Positions 47,615 to 57,586 of a DNA stretch of 64,000 bases are shown piece by piece. The notes under the pieces are model-generated. The model searched no databases and had not been told where the DNA came from. It worked only from the letters and a program-made list of their open reading frames with translations. Position numbers and translations under genes: made by a program. The stretch's first letter is position 1; every line of letters begins with the position of its first letter. Origin of the DNA: Galerina marginata (taxonomy: Eukaryota > Basidiomycota > Agaricomycetes > Agaricales > Galerinaceae); assembly GCA_023014335.1 (NCBI GenBank), contig JAECYW010000011.1, positions 1,550,001-1,614,000 on the forward strand, written 5' to 3'.

Positions 47615-49520
47615 ATGGGCAATACACCGTCGTCTGCGATACCAACGCCCATCAACACCAGCTTCGACGAGAAGGACGGCTTCATGGACGTCTCCAGCAC
47701 CCTCTCCGCCATGCGCATCACGGATCCGTTATCAAGCGATGGATCTTTGACGCTCGGGCAGGTTGCGTCCTGGGAGTCATCTGCGTCGTCCAACTCCAAA
47801 ATCAAGCTAGCGCGCACAATTCTGTCCCAGACAGACCTCCGCACTGTGCTCACTTCCCGCTCGGCGCGCATTGCGGATCAGCACGTCTTCAACAACACTT
47901 TGGACTTCAAGACTGGGCCTATTACTAACCAAAAGAGCAGCGGTCGGTGCTGGCTCTTCGCCACTACTAATGTCATCCGTTATGGCGTCATGAAACGCTT
48001 GAAGCTGAAGGACTTCCAGCTCTCTCAGGTGTGTATTTATGCGTTGTGACATTGCTTGAAGTTCTGAGTCATTATTTTCCTACAGTCCCACCTCTTCTTC
48101 TGGGATAAGCTCAACAAGGCCAACTACTATCTCGAGCTTATGATTGAGAACGCAGACCTGCCAATTGACGACCGCCTCATTACTCATCTCTCCGGCGACC
48201 TCATCAGCGATGGCGGCCAATGGGACATGGTCGTTAACTTGATTGAAACCTACGGTCTTGTTCCTCAGTCTATCTATCCCGAATCATTGCACTCAAGCCT
48301 TTCGAGTCCGCTGAACGCTTTGTTGAAGACTAAGCTCCGTGAGCATGCGCTCATTCTTCGTACGCTCGCAGACACTCTCCGGGGTGCTCACGTCCGAGAG
48401 GAAACTGTCATCGCTACCCTCCGTGCTAAGAAAGAAGAATTGATCCGGGAGGTCTACACAATCATGACAGCCACTCTCGGTGTTCCGCCCCCTCCGGGCA
48501 AGAAGTTTGTGTGGGAATACATTGATTCCGACGACAAGGTCGGACGATGGGAAGGCTCTCCCAAGGATTTCGTGGAACAGTTTGCGAGCAGGCCTTACTC
48601 TGTTAGCACTTCGAATTTTCATTCAATGTTTCGATACTAATTCCTTGCAACAGCCAGTGGACTCGTTCTCTCTCATCAACGATCCCCGTAATGAATATTC
48701 CAAGCTTTACACCGTCGATAAGCTTGGAAATATCTGGGGTGGCAGGCCTATTCTCTGTCAGTCCTTCTTTCTCTTGCGAAACACAAAATATTGACTCTTT
48801 CTGCAGATGTGAACACTGAGATCGAGAATATGAAGGCTATGGTCGTCAAGGTTAGTGTTCCATCGTATCCATGTACGAATGGAGTTTTTAACGAGTCCTC
48901 TCTCAGTTGATCAAGGCCGGGCAACCCGTATTCTTTGGCTGCGACGTTGGCAAGTTCTCGGACCGCGATGCTGGAATCATGGACACCGCTCTCTTCGAAT
49001 ACGAGGTTGGTTTACCATGGTTTAGAATTTACGGCTGCAGTGCTCATCCTTGTCACTCTGCCATTAGAATGCCTTCGATATCACTCTGGGCTTAAGCAAA
49101 GCCGACCGTCTCCAGATTTGCGACTCGGCAATGACGCATGCCATGGTCATTTCTGGCGTTCACCTTGACCCCGCAGGCAAACCCGTGCGCTACAAGGTCG
49201 AAAACTCCTGGGGAGAGACAGCCGGGAAGGAGGGATACTTCGTCATGACCGACGCTTGGTTCGACCAGTAAGTTCTCTACTGGGTTCTTATTTTGGATCA
49301 CTTTCAACATCAATTACTACAGATACGTGTACCAAGTCGTCGTGCCCAAAGCTCTAGCACCCAAAGAGCTTGTGGCGGTCTACGAGTCCGACGAGAGAGT
49401 TGTTCTCCCTGCTTGGGACCCGATGGTGCGTAATTCACGATCACCCGACCACTTTTTCGTGGTTAACTGACTTGACATTGACACTGATATTTATCTCTCC
49501 ATCAGGGCGCTTTGGCTTAA
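47615..49520 (+). CDS. Bleomycin hydrolase-type cysteine aminopeptidase (peptidase C1B)
   Basis: The catalytic blocks are complete: PITNQKSSGRCWLFATTNV (Cys nucleophile), DSAMTHAMVISGVHLDPAG (His) and YKVENSWGETAGKEGYF (Asn). Other family blocks are SQSHLFFWDKLNKANYYLEL, LISDGGQWDMVVNLIETYGL, VPQSIYPESLHSS, FSLINDPRNEYSKLYTVDKL and AGQPVFFGCDVGKFSDRDAG. The C-terminus WDPMGALA ends with Ala, as in yeast Lap3, whose C-terminal residue reaches into the active site. I chose ATG 47615 (MGNTPSSAIPTP) because it resembles an N-myristoylation signal and has G at +4. An in-frame ATG at 47537 would add 26 residues rich in Ser/Arg. The enzyme is a cytosolic hexamer with aminopeptidase and homocysteine-thiolactonase activity in yeast. 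Seven introns join in frame. Confidence 0.93.
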
Positions 49521-49993
49521 ATTCCTTCTCACGACTTGACACAATCGGAATGTAGCCTTGATCTATTCGTGCTATCTCGCCTCTCTGCTTGATGTATGAA
49601 GGATGGTGGAAGGAAATATGTATGTTGTATCGTATCGTATTGTGTATTCTGAACTATGGCTATTTTATGGTTTTTGGAAAGCAACGACCGACGACCGTAG
49701 TATTTGGCCTTACTCATACTGCGATTCTGTAGGCGGGTTATGACTCCGCGCCTTTTAGTCAGGAGCGTGCCGCAGGATCACCGAAACGCGTCCGGGATCG
49801 CGGAGATCATTTACAAGCAATGGTCTTCCCCATCTGTAACGTGCGCAAAAATGGCTATCCCGCTTCAAAAGGCCGTTGAACCCTAACAACTCGCTCTAGA
49901 TATAAGGGTCATGTCATAAAGCCGATCCAACTTCTCATCTTCACTCTCCTTCCCCACTATCTATTGTTCTGACCCATTACCTGGTTGGCAAGG
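49521..49993. other. Intergenic region, 0.5 kb
   Basis: 3' region of bleomycin hydrolase and promoter of the next plus-strand gene. No further gene or repeat is seen. Confidence 0.45.
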
Positions 49994-51542
49994 ATGTCTT
50001 CGCAGCGGTCTGTCCGTCAGGGCTTTTCTTTCATAGGGATGGTCGGAGGGGTGATGGCTCTGCTGAAGTTGAAGGGAAAGTACGATGAATGTGCGTGTCC
50101 TTGGCAGGATTTTTCGGAGTGTACATATTGAAGTTTTCAATTTGGCGCCTGTCTAGACCGACAAGCGGCTGATGATGACGAAGAAGGTCGCGTCGCTTTA
50201 ACGAGCCCCTCTGTCGATAACGTGAACGGCGAAAGTCGTATCGCATTGCTCGACACGGAGATTCCTAATTCTTCAAGGAGGACCAGGAAGAAGAAGGCTT
50301 GCTGTATGTGTTGTGGAGTAGAGTAAGTGTTGATACTAGTAGTCTCGTACAACCCCTAGCGCGGTATTTAATTCACATTCTTTCCTTATCAGCTGCAGTC
50401 TTCTCTGGAAGGCTATCGGGATCGTTCTGGGCTTATTCACTCTTTATTATGGTTACAAAGCCCTCAGATGGAGTCTCACTGTGCGCTATATATTCTTGTG
50501 CATTCCTCAACGCTAACCTCACATGTACAGGACGCGCCCACCGGACTGGAGGACCTGCCTGCTTTCAGCACGTCTCTTGGCTGCCTCAACGCGCCTTATA
50601 CCTACAATAAGACGGAAGTGACCACCACGATCCCAATAGGCACACGCCATCATGACCACGCTTTCGACGTCCGCGGTTGGGGCGTCGGAACGATCACCAT
50701 CCTAGACGGGGACGCAGACTCCAAGGACGTCAAATACGAAATGACCATAGGGTCAGACAAGGAGGACTTCCTGAACAACATCCAATTCGTCATGCCGGAC
50801 ATCAATGAGGATGGTATCGTCACCAGAAGCCGGTACATCCTTGAAACATCCAATCCCCCTGGCGTGGACACCAAATATTGCATGAGGTTCGACGTAAAGA
50901 TGTACATCCCGCCGAATCTAAAGAAACTCCACGTCGCCTCGCACGCGAACACCCATCTCAAATTCGCCCCTGGCGCACGTGACAGCGAAGGTGGAAGAGC
51001 TCTTCGTGACGCTCTTTACCACGAACCAGAATAATATCATCGTTTCCAGCGCGGACATCGCAGCGGAGAAAATCTCGCTTGAGGTATATCGCGGTTGGAT
51101 CGTAGGCGACGCGTCGGTGGCGAGCGAATTGGACATCTCGACCCAGCGCGGCGACGGCGTTACCAATCTCAAGATAACACCTGGTGCACCTTCTGACCCT
51201 GCCAATCCGGAGAAGGCGTTCATAAGGACAACGACTGGTGCCGGCCGCTCAGATCTGACTGTCATTACGAAGAAGGAATTCAAGCGCCAGATCGAAAGCA
51301 CACACACGTCGTCGAGGAATGCGGATATGTATCTCACTTATCGTCAGGCAGAGTTCAATGGGAAGGTTGAATTGGTGTCCAAGTCGTACACTGTCACCGG
51401 TGCAAAACCCTTCAAGGCACCTGTGGGGAGTGGCAATGACGAAAACCAGGACGGGCCAAAGTGGACCCATTTTGTTGGAGACCAAGATGGAACTGACGCA
51501 ATCTATGTCAATTCTAGGGGGTGGACAGGACTTTATTTCTGA
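49994..51542 (+). CDS. Single-pass membrane protein with beta-rich adhesin-like ectodomain; uncharacterised
   Basis: ATG 49994 begins MSSQRSVRQGFSFIGMVGGV. Exons follow with an acidic linker, a basic and cysteine-rich patch (RRTRKKKACCMCCG) and one transmembrane helix (LWKAIGIVLGLFTLYYGY). The ectodomain of about 330 residues begins DAPTGLEDLPAFSTSLGC. It is rich in alternating polar/hydrophobic strands (TKYCMRFDVKMYIPPNLKKL, NQNNIIVSSADIAAEKISLE, NADMYLTYRQAEFNGKVELV), like the repetitive beta structure of DUF4097-type adhesin domains. One extra base near 50965-50972 breaks the frame between HLKF and PLAHVTAKVEEL. The CCMCC patch beside the membrane could be palmitoylated. Function unknown; a cell-surface role is inferred. 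Confidence 0.7.
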
Positions 51543-51828
51543 TCTATAAAGGGTTGTTGAAACAATAATTATTATATCTATTCTTACATTTGTTTTCTGG
51601 ATGGAATACGTTGAACAATCGGGGAAGGGTCGATGACGACGAAACCAAAGGTTCTTTGGACAGGGTTTCAGACATCGTGCCGCAGTTGTGGGCAAGTGAC
51701 GCGTTGACGCCCGTGCTTCTTCTTCAAGGACTTGTGAGTGTTCGAAGATCACTCCAGGTATTATTGGTGACTATTATACAAATGAATTGAGTTAGTTTGA
51801 TACTGAAATAAAATGTGTAAATACCATG

Positions 51829-52606
51829 TTATGGCGTTGTATTAGGGGTTTGCGAACAGTCCTGTGACAGTCGGTGGTCCTCCGTTGGCTTTTCACTATG
51901 CTGACGACTGGCTGCAAATCTTCGGCTCCTATCCATAGCGTCCGCAAGTGCAGCTCTCCGTGTTGTTAAAGTATGATAAAGGACAAATACGATGGTCTGG
52001 AAAATAAGTCCATAAGCATGGAAGGGGCCCAACAGGGGATACATACAAATATTACGCCTGCAATAAGTAGTTTGTCCGTTCTGGTGTCGTCGACTGCTCC
52101 GCTTTCATATAGCTCTTGTCGCTTCTGACGCATGGCTCGATAAGCCGCGGTTGTGCGATATCGTGCCTCTAAATTAGATGATCCTGTACTGGCATTATGA
52201 TTGTGTGGTGTTTTCCCTCTGAGAGTGTCGTAAGCAGCAGTAATCGCCCTAAAACGCGCAAGAGCAGTACTAGAATCCGCAGATTCACCAACTTTATCCG
52301 GGTGGTAATGTCGGACGAGATCATAGTCTATTGAGCAAGCACGTAAGAGTTCAGCAACAGGCGCGTATCAGAAAGACACACACATCTAGCTTTAATTTCG
52401 GCCTTCGTTGCATTTACAGGTAGATGGAAAAGTTGGTGAGGAGTTGGATTGCGGTGTGAAGGATACGGGAATGGATTATGATTGTTGGGTGGATTTGTTG
52501 AGCCTTCCTCTGTAGCTGTGTGGTAGTTTCTCTTTGAGAGGCTTGGTATCCGTCTGCACTGGCTGGTGGTTGCCCAGTAATTGAAATTTGCTAATGCCCT
52601 GGACAT
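51829..52606 (-). CDS. J-domain (DnaJ-like) protein, probably mitochondrial or membrane-bound
   Basis: Starts at 52606 (MSRALANFNYWATTSQCRRI). The N-terminus is rich in Ser/Arg/Asn and lacks early acidic residues, which fits a mitochondrial presequence. The J-domain is split by an intron (about 52331-52388): TPHQLFHLPVNATKAEIKAR, then YDLVRHYHPDKVGESADSS with the essential HPD tripeptide, then ALARFRAITAAYDTLRGKTP. After RTDKLLIAG and another intron (about 52048-52095) comes one hydrophobic segment (YPLLGPFHAYGLIFQTIVFV). J-domain proteins stimulate Hsp70 ATPase; the specific partner is unknown. The stop codon is at 51829-51831. Confidence 0.85.
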
Positions 52607-52915
52607 TCTGTATTGAACAGGTCAAGGAAGAACGAAGTAATTCAGGCTGCCCGTCCGCGATCAATGCTGTATTTAGCACACCAAATTTCAATTGCCGCTA
52701 CAATCAGGGTGGTCGTCGAGGCATGTTGACCTGCTGACCACCACCAGAGCTTACTTGAAGGCTAAGTATCCTCGCTCGTTTACGACTTTTCAACAACTAT
52801 ATCACACCGGTAATCTCATTTTACTTACTTCAATATACTACTAGGAGGAACTCATAAGGCAAGTTAACGAAGGTCTTCAATACTATTTTGCACCGTGATA
52901 GTATAATGTCGGCCA
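52607..52915. other. Divergent promoter region
   Basis: 309 bases between the J-domain gene (-) and the F-box gene (+), likely holding both promoters. No specific element is identified. Confidence 0.4.
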
Positions 52916-55049
52916 ATGCAAGCGGGAAACTTCCTGAATAGTGGGACGGGGGATGCAGCAGCAAAAGAGTCACCAGTTTCGTCATTATTTTTGTCAAATC
53001 GAGCGCCGACAGACTGCGAAGTCTCTGCAATCAAGCAAATTATTCGTGAAGGCGAGGAAGAAGTAGGAACCCTTCAAAGAATCTTGTCAGAACCCACTAC
53101 TCCCGCAGACCAGCAAGCCATACAAAGCCGTCTCTCGCACCTGGACCAACTCCTCAAGTCCCATAGAGCTCTGCTGTCTTCAATTCGATTCCTCCCAACT
53201 GAGCTAATCGCTCTGATTTTCCTTCACTTCGCTGCTGAAAATAAGGACCCTATCAATAACCCATCGAACCTTGGATTCTTTGTCTCGTTTGTCGCCATTG
53301 GCGCCAAATCGCATTAGTTACACCGGTTGTCTGGAGCAATTTGCCTCCCATCCGTCTTCTAAACGTCTCTAACCCCACAAGGCTGGAAAGCGTAATCTCC
53401 GCCCTCACCCTTCGCTTGTCTGGCGATTTACCGTTATCATTCTACCTAGAGAGCATGATTCCTCGCAGATTATACACTCCAATCCTCGAACTGCTCCTTT
53501 CCCAGGCCGAGCGCTGGGAGAACGTCTCTCTGTCAATATCGGGCATCACCAGATTCGGCTTGTTTGGGATCAAAAGGCGCCTTCCGTTATTACGATGTTT
53601 GAAACTCAATATTCATAGTGCATCCGCCATATCATTCGATATGTTCAAAGTAGCTCCAAATTTACGTGAAGTTAATCTCGTGTCCAAGGCCGACCTACAA
53701 ATTGATCTACCTTGGAACCAGCTCACTAGCTATGAGGAAGAATCTACGAGAGTCGACAGACTTTGCCTCGCCCTTCAATCTGCTTCTGATACATTGCAAA
53801 ACATCAGATTCACAACTAATCGGCTCGCACCATATAGACATTCTGGGGTTACACAAAACATTCCTCGCCGTTCTTCCCCGTCTCGAAGCCCTTACCTTAG
53901 AATCTTTTCATTACCCCGAAAGTCCCTTGGGAATCCTCGATAAACTGACACTGCCCGCACTTCAAAATATGGTTTTCAGGTCCTTCAGCGCAAATGACTT
54001 CGGTTTTCAACTACAAAACCTGATCAAAAGGTCGTCTTGCGTTATTCAAAGCTTGACTTTTCATGAAGTCCCAAATCATACCTGTCTTGTCCCAATCTTG
54101 GAACTAACACCCCATCTTACGTCGCTTTCCATTAACGACCCCAACACTAGTGTCATACATGATTTTTTATGTCTCAGAGATGGTCGAACATGGATGTTAT
54201 TGCCAAACCTCCGCTCTCTGAAAATTCATCTGACAGCTGATCGGACCAACCCTGAAGACCTTCAGCGCTTAGCACTGGCCCGATGTGACCTTTCGACGAT
54301 CGATGCCAAGGACGGTAAAAACACGAAAGTTTTGGAGACATTTGAATTATCCTTCTCCATGAATATTAATGGCCTCCGCTGTGCACTTCCGTGCCTTAAA
54401 CTAGGATCTTTGGACTCTGACCGCACTTTTGGCGGTCAAGTCAAAAGTCTCTACGCCGATATTCTCAAGCTGAAGAATCAACTTGATGGAATTCCTATAC
54501 CGAGCAAGACTATAATAAGGAAGGCCATTCAGGTGATTCGGCGGCCTGAAGCCACGACAGTTTTGACAAGGTTGGACAAAGTCATGTCGAAGCTGAACAA
54601 ATTGCAGGTTACAGCAGGAAATGTACAGATACTTTATGTACGTGTGATTTGATCAAGGCCTAATGTTGATACTTACCTTATCATTCACCAGGTTTCTGGC
54701 CTTGACTATCTTTTACGCGTCATAGTGAATGAAAGCAGCCTGTCTGCCTCTGAAAAGATTGCCAATCTGAAAGACCTGGAAATTCTGTTCCAACGTTGGA
54801 GACCCAAACTCATTGAAGCTGCCCCCAATTTACTCTGGAGATGGGATGATGACGGTCATCTCTCCTATACACCCACGACAGAACGTAAGCCCCCGGATTT
54901 TTGTCCTGTGGGCGGCTCATTAGTTGATTGATCGTTTTTATTAAGGATCTACAGTGCTGCCAGACTTCCGTAGGACAACTCAATCTTTTGAAACTCTACC
55001 TGCGTCGACAGAATTCCACTGGCCAAAATTGGATCCTGAGAATATGTGA
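52916..55049 (+). CDS. F-box-like protein with leucine-rich C-terminal region
   Basis: From ATG 52916 (MQAGNFLNSGTGDAAAKESP), a short coiled coil (IKQIIREGEEEVGTLQRILS) leads to a basidiomycete F-box-like motif (SSIRFLPTELIALIFLHFAA). Then come CRHWRQIALVTPVVWSNLPP and LRR-like strands (LEALTLESFHYPESPLGILD, LTPHLTSLSINDPNTSVIHD, LLPNLRSLKIHLTADRTNPE). Two introns near the end (about 54641-54691 and 54884-54945) add YLLRVIVNESSLSASEKIAN and FETLPASTEFHWPKLDPENM. Two frame changes are needed: one missing (or two extra) bases near 53280-53292, just before CRHWR, and one extra base near 53820-53832. F-box proteins usually recruit substrates to SCF ubiquitin ligases. The family is very large in mushrooms and the target is unknown. 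Confidence 0.75.
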
Positions 55050-55841
55050 TCTGTTGGCACACACGTATAGGAGTGCCGTGCCCTGCTTTCCGTTTAACCA
55101 GCCCGGAGAGAACGATGCCTGGGAACGACAGCCTTTCGTTGCCGTCGAACGTTGGTCGAACGGTTGGCTCCCGAAATACATTTTTCTTTCCCTGGAGCCC
55201 TAATGTTCAAATTACGCAGTCTGCAATATCTGTAGGACAAACCATGTATCGTCTACACCAGCTCGCTTCAAGTCAGTTCCTCAAGCTCAAGTCAGTTCAC
55301 TTTAAGAAGTTCATCACTGGTCAAATTTCAATCCCCTCTGCGTTCTTGTTGTAAGAACCACTGGCAGCTCCAACGACTGCCTTCTACAAGCTCAACATCC
55401 GCCTTTAACGTGTAATACCGAAATACATGACCTCTTGTACCGCATATGACACTTCATCAAACCCGCCGATGCTTGAAGTCAAACTGTCTTCCACCTTTGC
55501 TTCTACAACCCACTCGCCGGGCTTGCAGTGCAACGTTTAATATAATTTAGGCTACCTGCCTAGAAGTAGAACAATCCTGCTCTCCTCAAGGATGCCCCAG
55601 TCAAACAATCGAAGTCTGAACCGCAGTGCACTTAGTTAGAAATTCAGAAAAATATTAACATACCGCGTAGCCTTGCCAAACTTCGGAATATCTTGGGGCT
55701 CATTCCTCAGAAATAACATCGGGATCCCCAGATATGTATTTGGAAGCGCTGTAAATATGTACATGCATATGAGTGATGCAGAATAATACAAGACATAGAA
55801 AACCATGCTATAGCGAAATATCAAAATTGAAAGTGGTTACC
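55050..55841. other. Gap between convergent genes, with a possible hydrophobic exon on the minus strand
   Basis: Beyond the R3H-type gene's apparent stop, the minus strand at 55672-55815 reads MVFYVLYYSASLICMYIFTA and further residues. This could be an extra exon if TTCAT|GTAAGG is used as a donor (acceptor TATAG). It could equally be 3' untranslated sequence. Confidence 0.3.
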
Positions 55842-57310
55842 TTACATGAACAAGTATTCGTAGAAAGTCATCCCGCTCTGGAATCCAATGGGTAAAGATC
55901 GTTTCTTCGCGCCAATTCGACGCCTCGGGGCCCGTGATCGGACAGGCGAGCGAGATGGAGACGAAGGTGAGCGAGCGGATGTCCACTCACGTCGCCGAGG
56001 GGAATTGAAGTGCTGAGCTCGGATTTCTGTCACTGTCTGATCAGGATCTACATCCATTTCAGTTGGAGGTTCTGTAGGAAGGACTTGGGATTCAAGAATA
56101 GCAGTCGCAGAAGGACTTTCGAGGGAGAGTGATTCAAGTCGCGGTTGGAGGAAATCGACGCTCGATCCGAGGGCACTTCCGAACTCTGAGTTTGATTCAA
56201 ATTCGTCGAAATCGGATTCGATATTAGACCATGCATCTTCGTCCACTAGGGGGAGGGATACAGGCAGCGCTGCAGGTGACTCATCTATTGCTGAAAGTGC
56301 GCGTGGCTTGCTGTCCAGCTCTGTGTCTGACTCCATATCTCGGTCAGAGATGAAATCGGAGTCGATGTTGTCATCGGTTTCTGGATTCGAGGAGTAATCG
56401 AGGTCAGTCACTGGTGGTGTTTCTATCGCAGCTGCGGCCCGTGCGGTCCGGGCGAGTAACGTTGGGTCGTAGGAGGTAGGTCAGGCGGTGTTCCGAAGTT
56501 CCTTTGCCTGTGGAAGGATTAGAATACAGAAAAAAAAAAGGAAAGAATTACACCATCTCAACTCACTAAAGCTAACAATTTCATGATACCTAGCACAACA
56601 ATGGACAACATATCTTCGCAAATGCATCGTCCGTAATTTGCCAAACCAGTTGCAGAGGTGTTCTGGAGACCTCAAAGATGGTTCCAGTGATCCCGACGGG
56701 AATTGCATCAGTTCCTTCACCATTGCTTACAGTGTCTGGGGAGAGGACCGTCCCGCCAGTAGCTAACCACTGGACCATCTCGGATTCGACCTCTTTGACG
56801 AGCGCTTCGGCTCTGCCTCCTGCTTTACGAAGGTCTCGTCGCATTCCCTTCAAGCTGAGAGAAAACCGACCCGCATTAGCGGAAGCCGGATCGGTAACCG
56901 GCAGAGACGGGGCAGTGGGAAGCTTGACATTCCGTGGAAGGTAAGCAGGCAAGGGCTCAGGAAATGTTGACTGCGGTTGGGGGAGCTGCAGTATGTAGTC
57001 CCGTTTTGAGGCAGGCACGATATGTGGATTGTCAACGAACCGAGCTAGGAAGATAAGATAACAACTCAGAGCTCAAAGACTATTCTTGCAAGTGCACATG
57101 TACGGCGAACTGACCGTTGTCTTTCCGCCGCACCCAGCGCTTTCCTTCATTTTCGTCTCTGTGCTTTTTCTTGATGGATGTTCTCACTGGCTGTTGGTTT
57201 GGTGAATTGCTTGGATGTAGGGCCAAGCAGGTGGGCAAATCGAGTATTAAGTCCTGGGTTCCGCAAATCGCAGGGAAAGAGAGAACTGGGGTGTCGGAGA
57301 CGGTGGCCAT
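55842..57310 (-). CDS. R3H-domain-type protein
   Basis: Starts at 57310 (MATVSDTPVLSFPAICGTQD). The next blocks, GKRWVRRKDN, ARFVDNPHIVPASKRDY and SLSLKGMRRDLRKAGGRAEA, match my memory of the fungal R3H-associated N-terminal domain. A short R3H-like motif follows (DDAFARYVVHCCARYHEIVS, FSK), then RLTYLLRPNVTRPDRT. The C-terminus is acidic and serine-rich, then basic (PSRSPVRSRAPRRRIGAKKR). R3H domains bind single-stranded nucleic acids. Introns are visible at about 57019-57114, 56622-56628 or nearby, and 56518-56573. One extra base in the CCC at 56438-56440 breaks the frame between RPDRT and AAAAIETPPVTDLDY. A further hydrophobic exon downstream is possible. The assignment rests on conserved blocks only. 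Confidence 0.65.
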
Positions 57311-57586
57311 TTTCGTTATATGCTAGAGGGTTGAGGAGTTGGAATATCGTGTCGTCACTTGGAGATTATAAGCGGAGAGGTTGAAGAGAGAGCGGTCCCG
57401 AATCAGGCATCCCTGCTGTAACTGACTCACGTGATGACTCAATATGACATTCGAAACTGGAAAGCTGTCAAGGAATTGCTTGCAATTCAAATTGAACGAA
57501 CGGGATCCTCGAAATCCCACCGGCGTCGTATACTAAAGTCCAGAATGTACGTAGTAAGCCCTAAAAATATATGAATGCATGTCCGA

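Noticed and set aside
5812..56440. Programmed +1 ribosomal frameshifting as a general system
   Set aside because: The slip sites share no heptamer or stop-codon context, several lie in homopolymer runs, and ten other genes have none. Sequence error is simpler, so it is kept only as an alternative.
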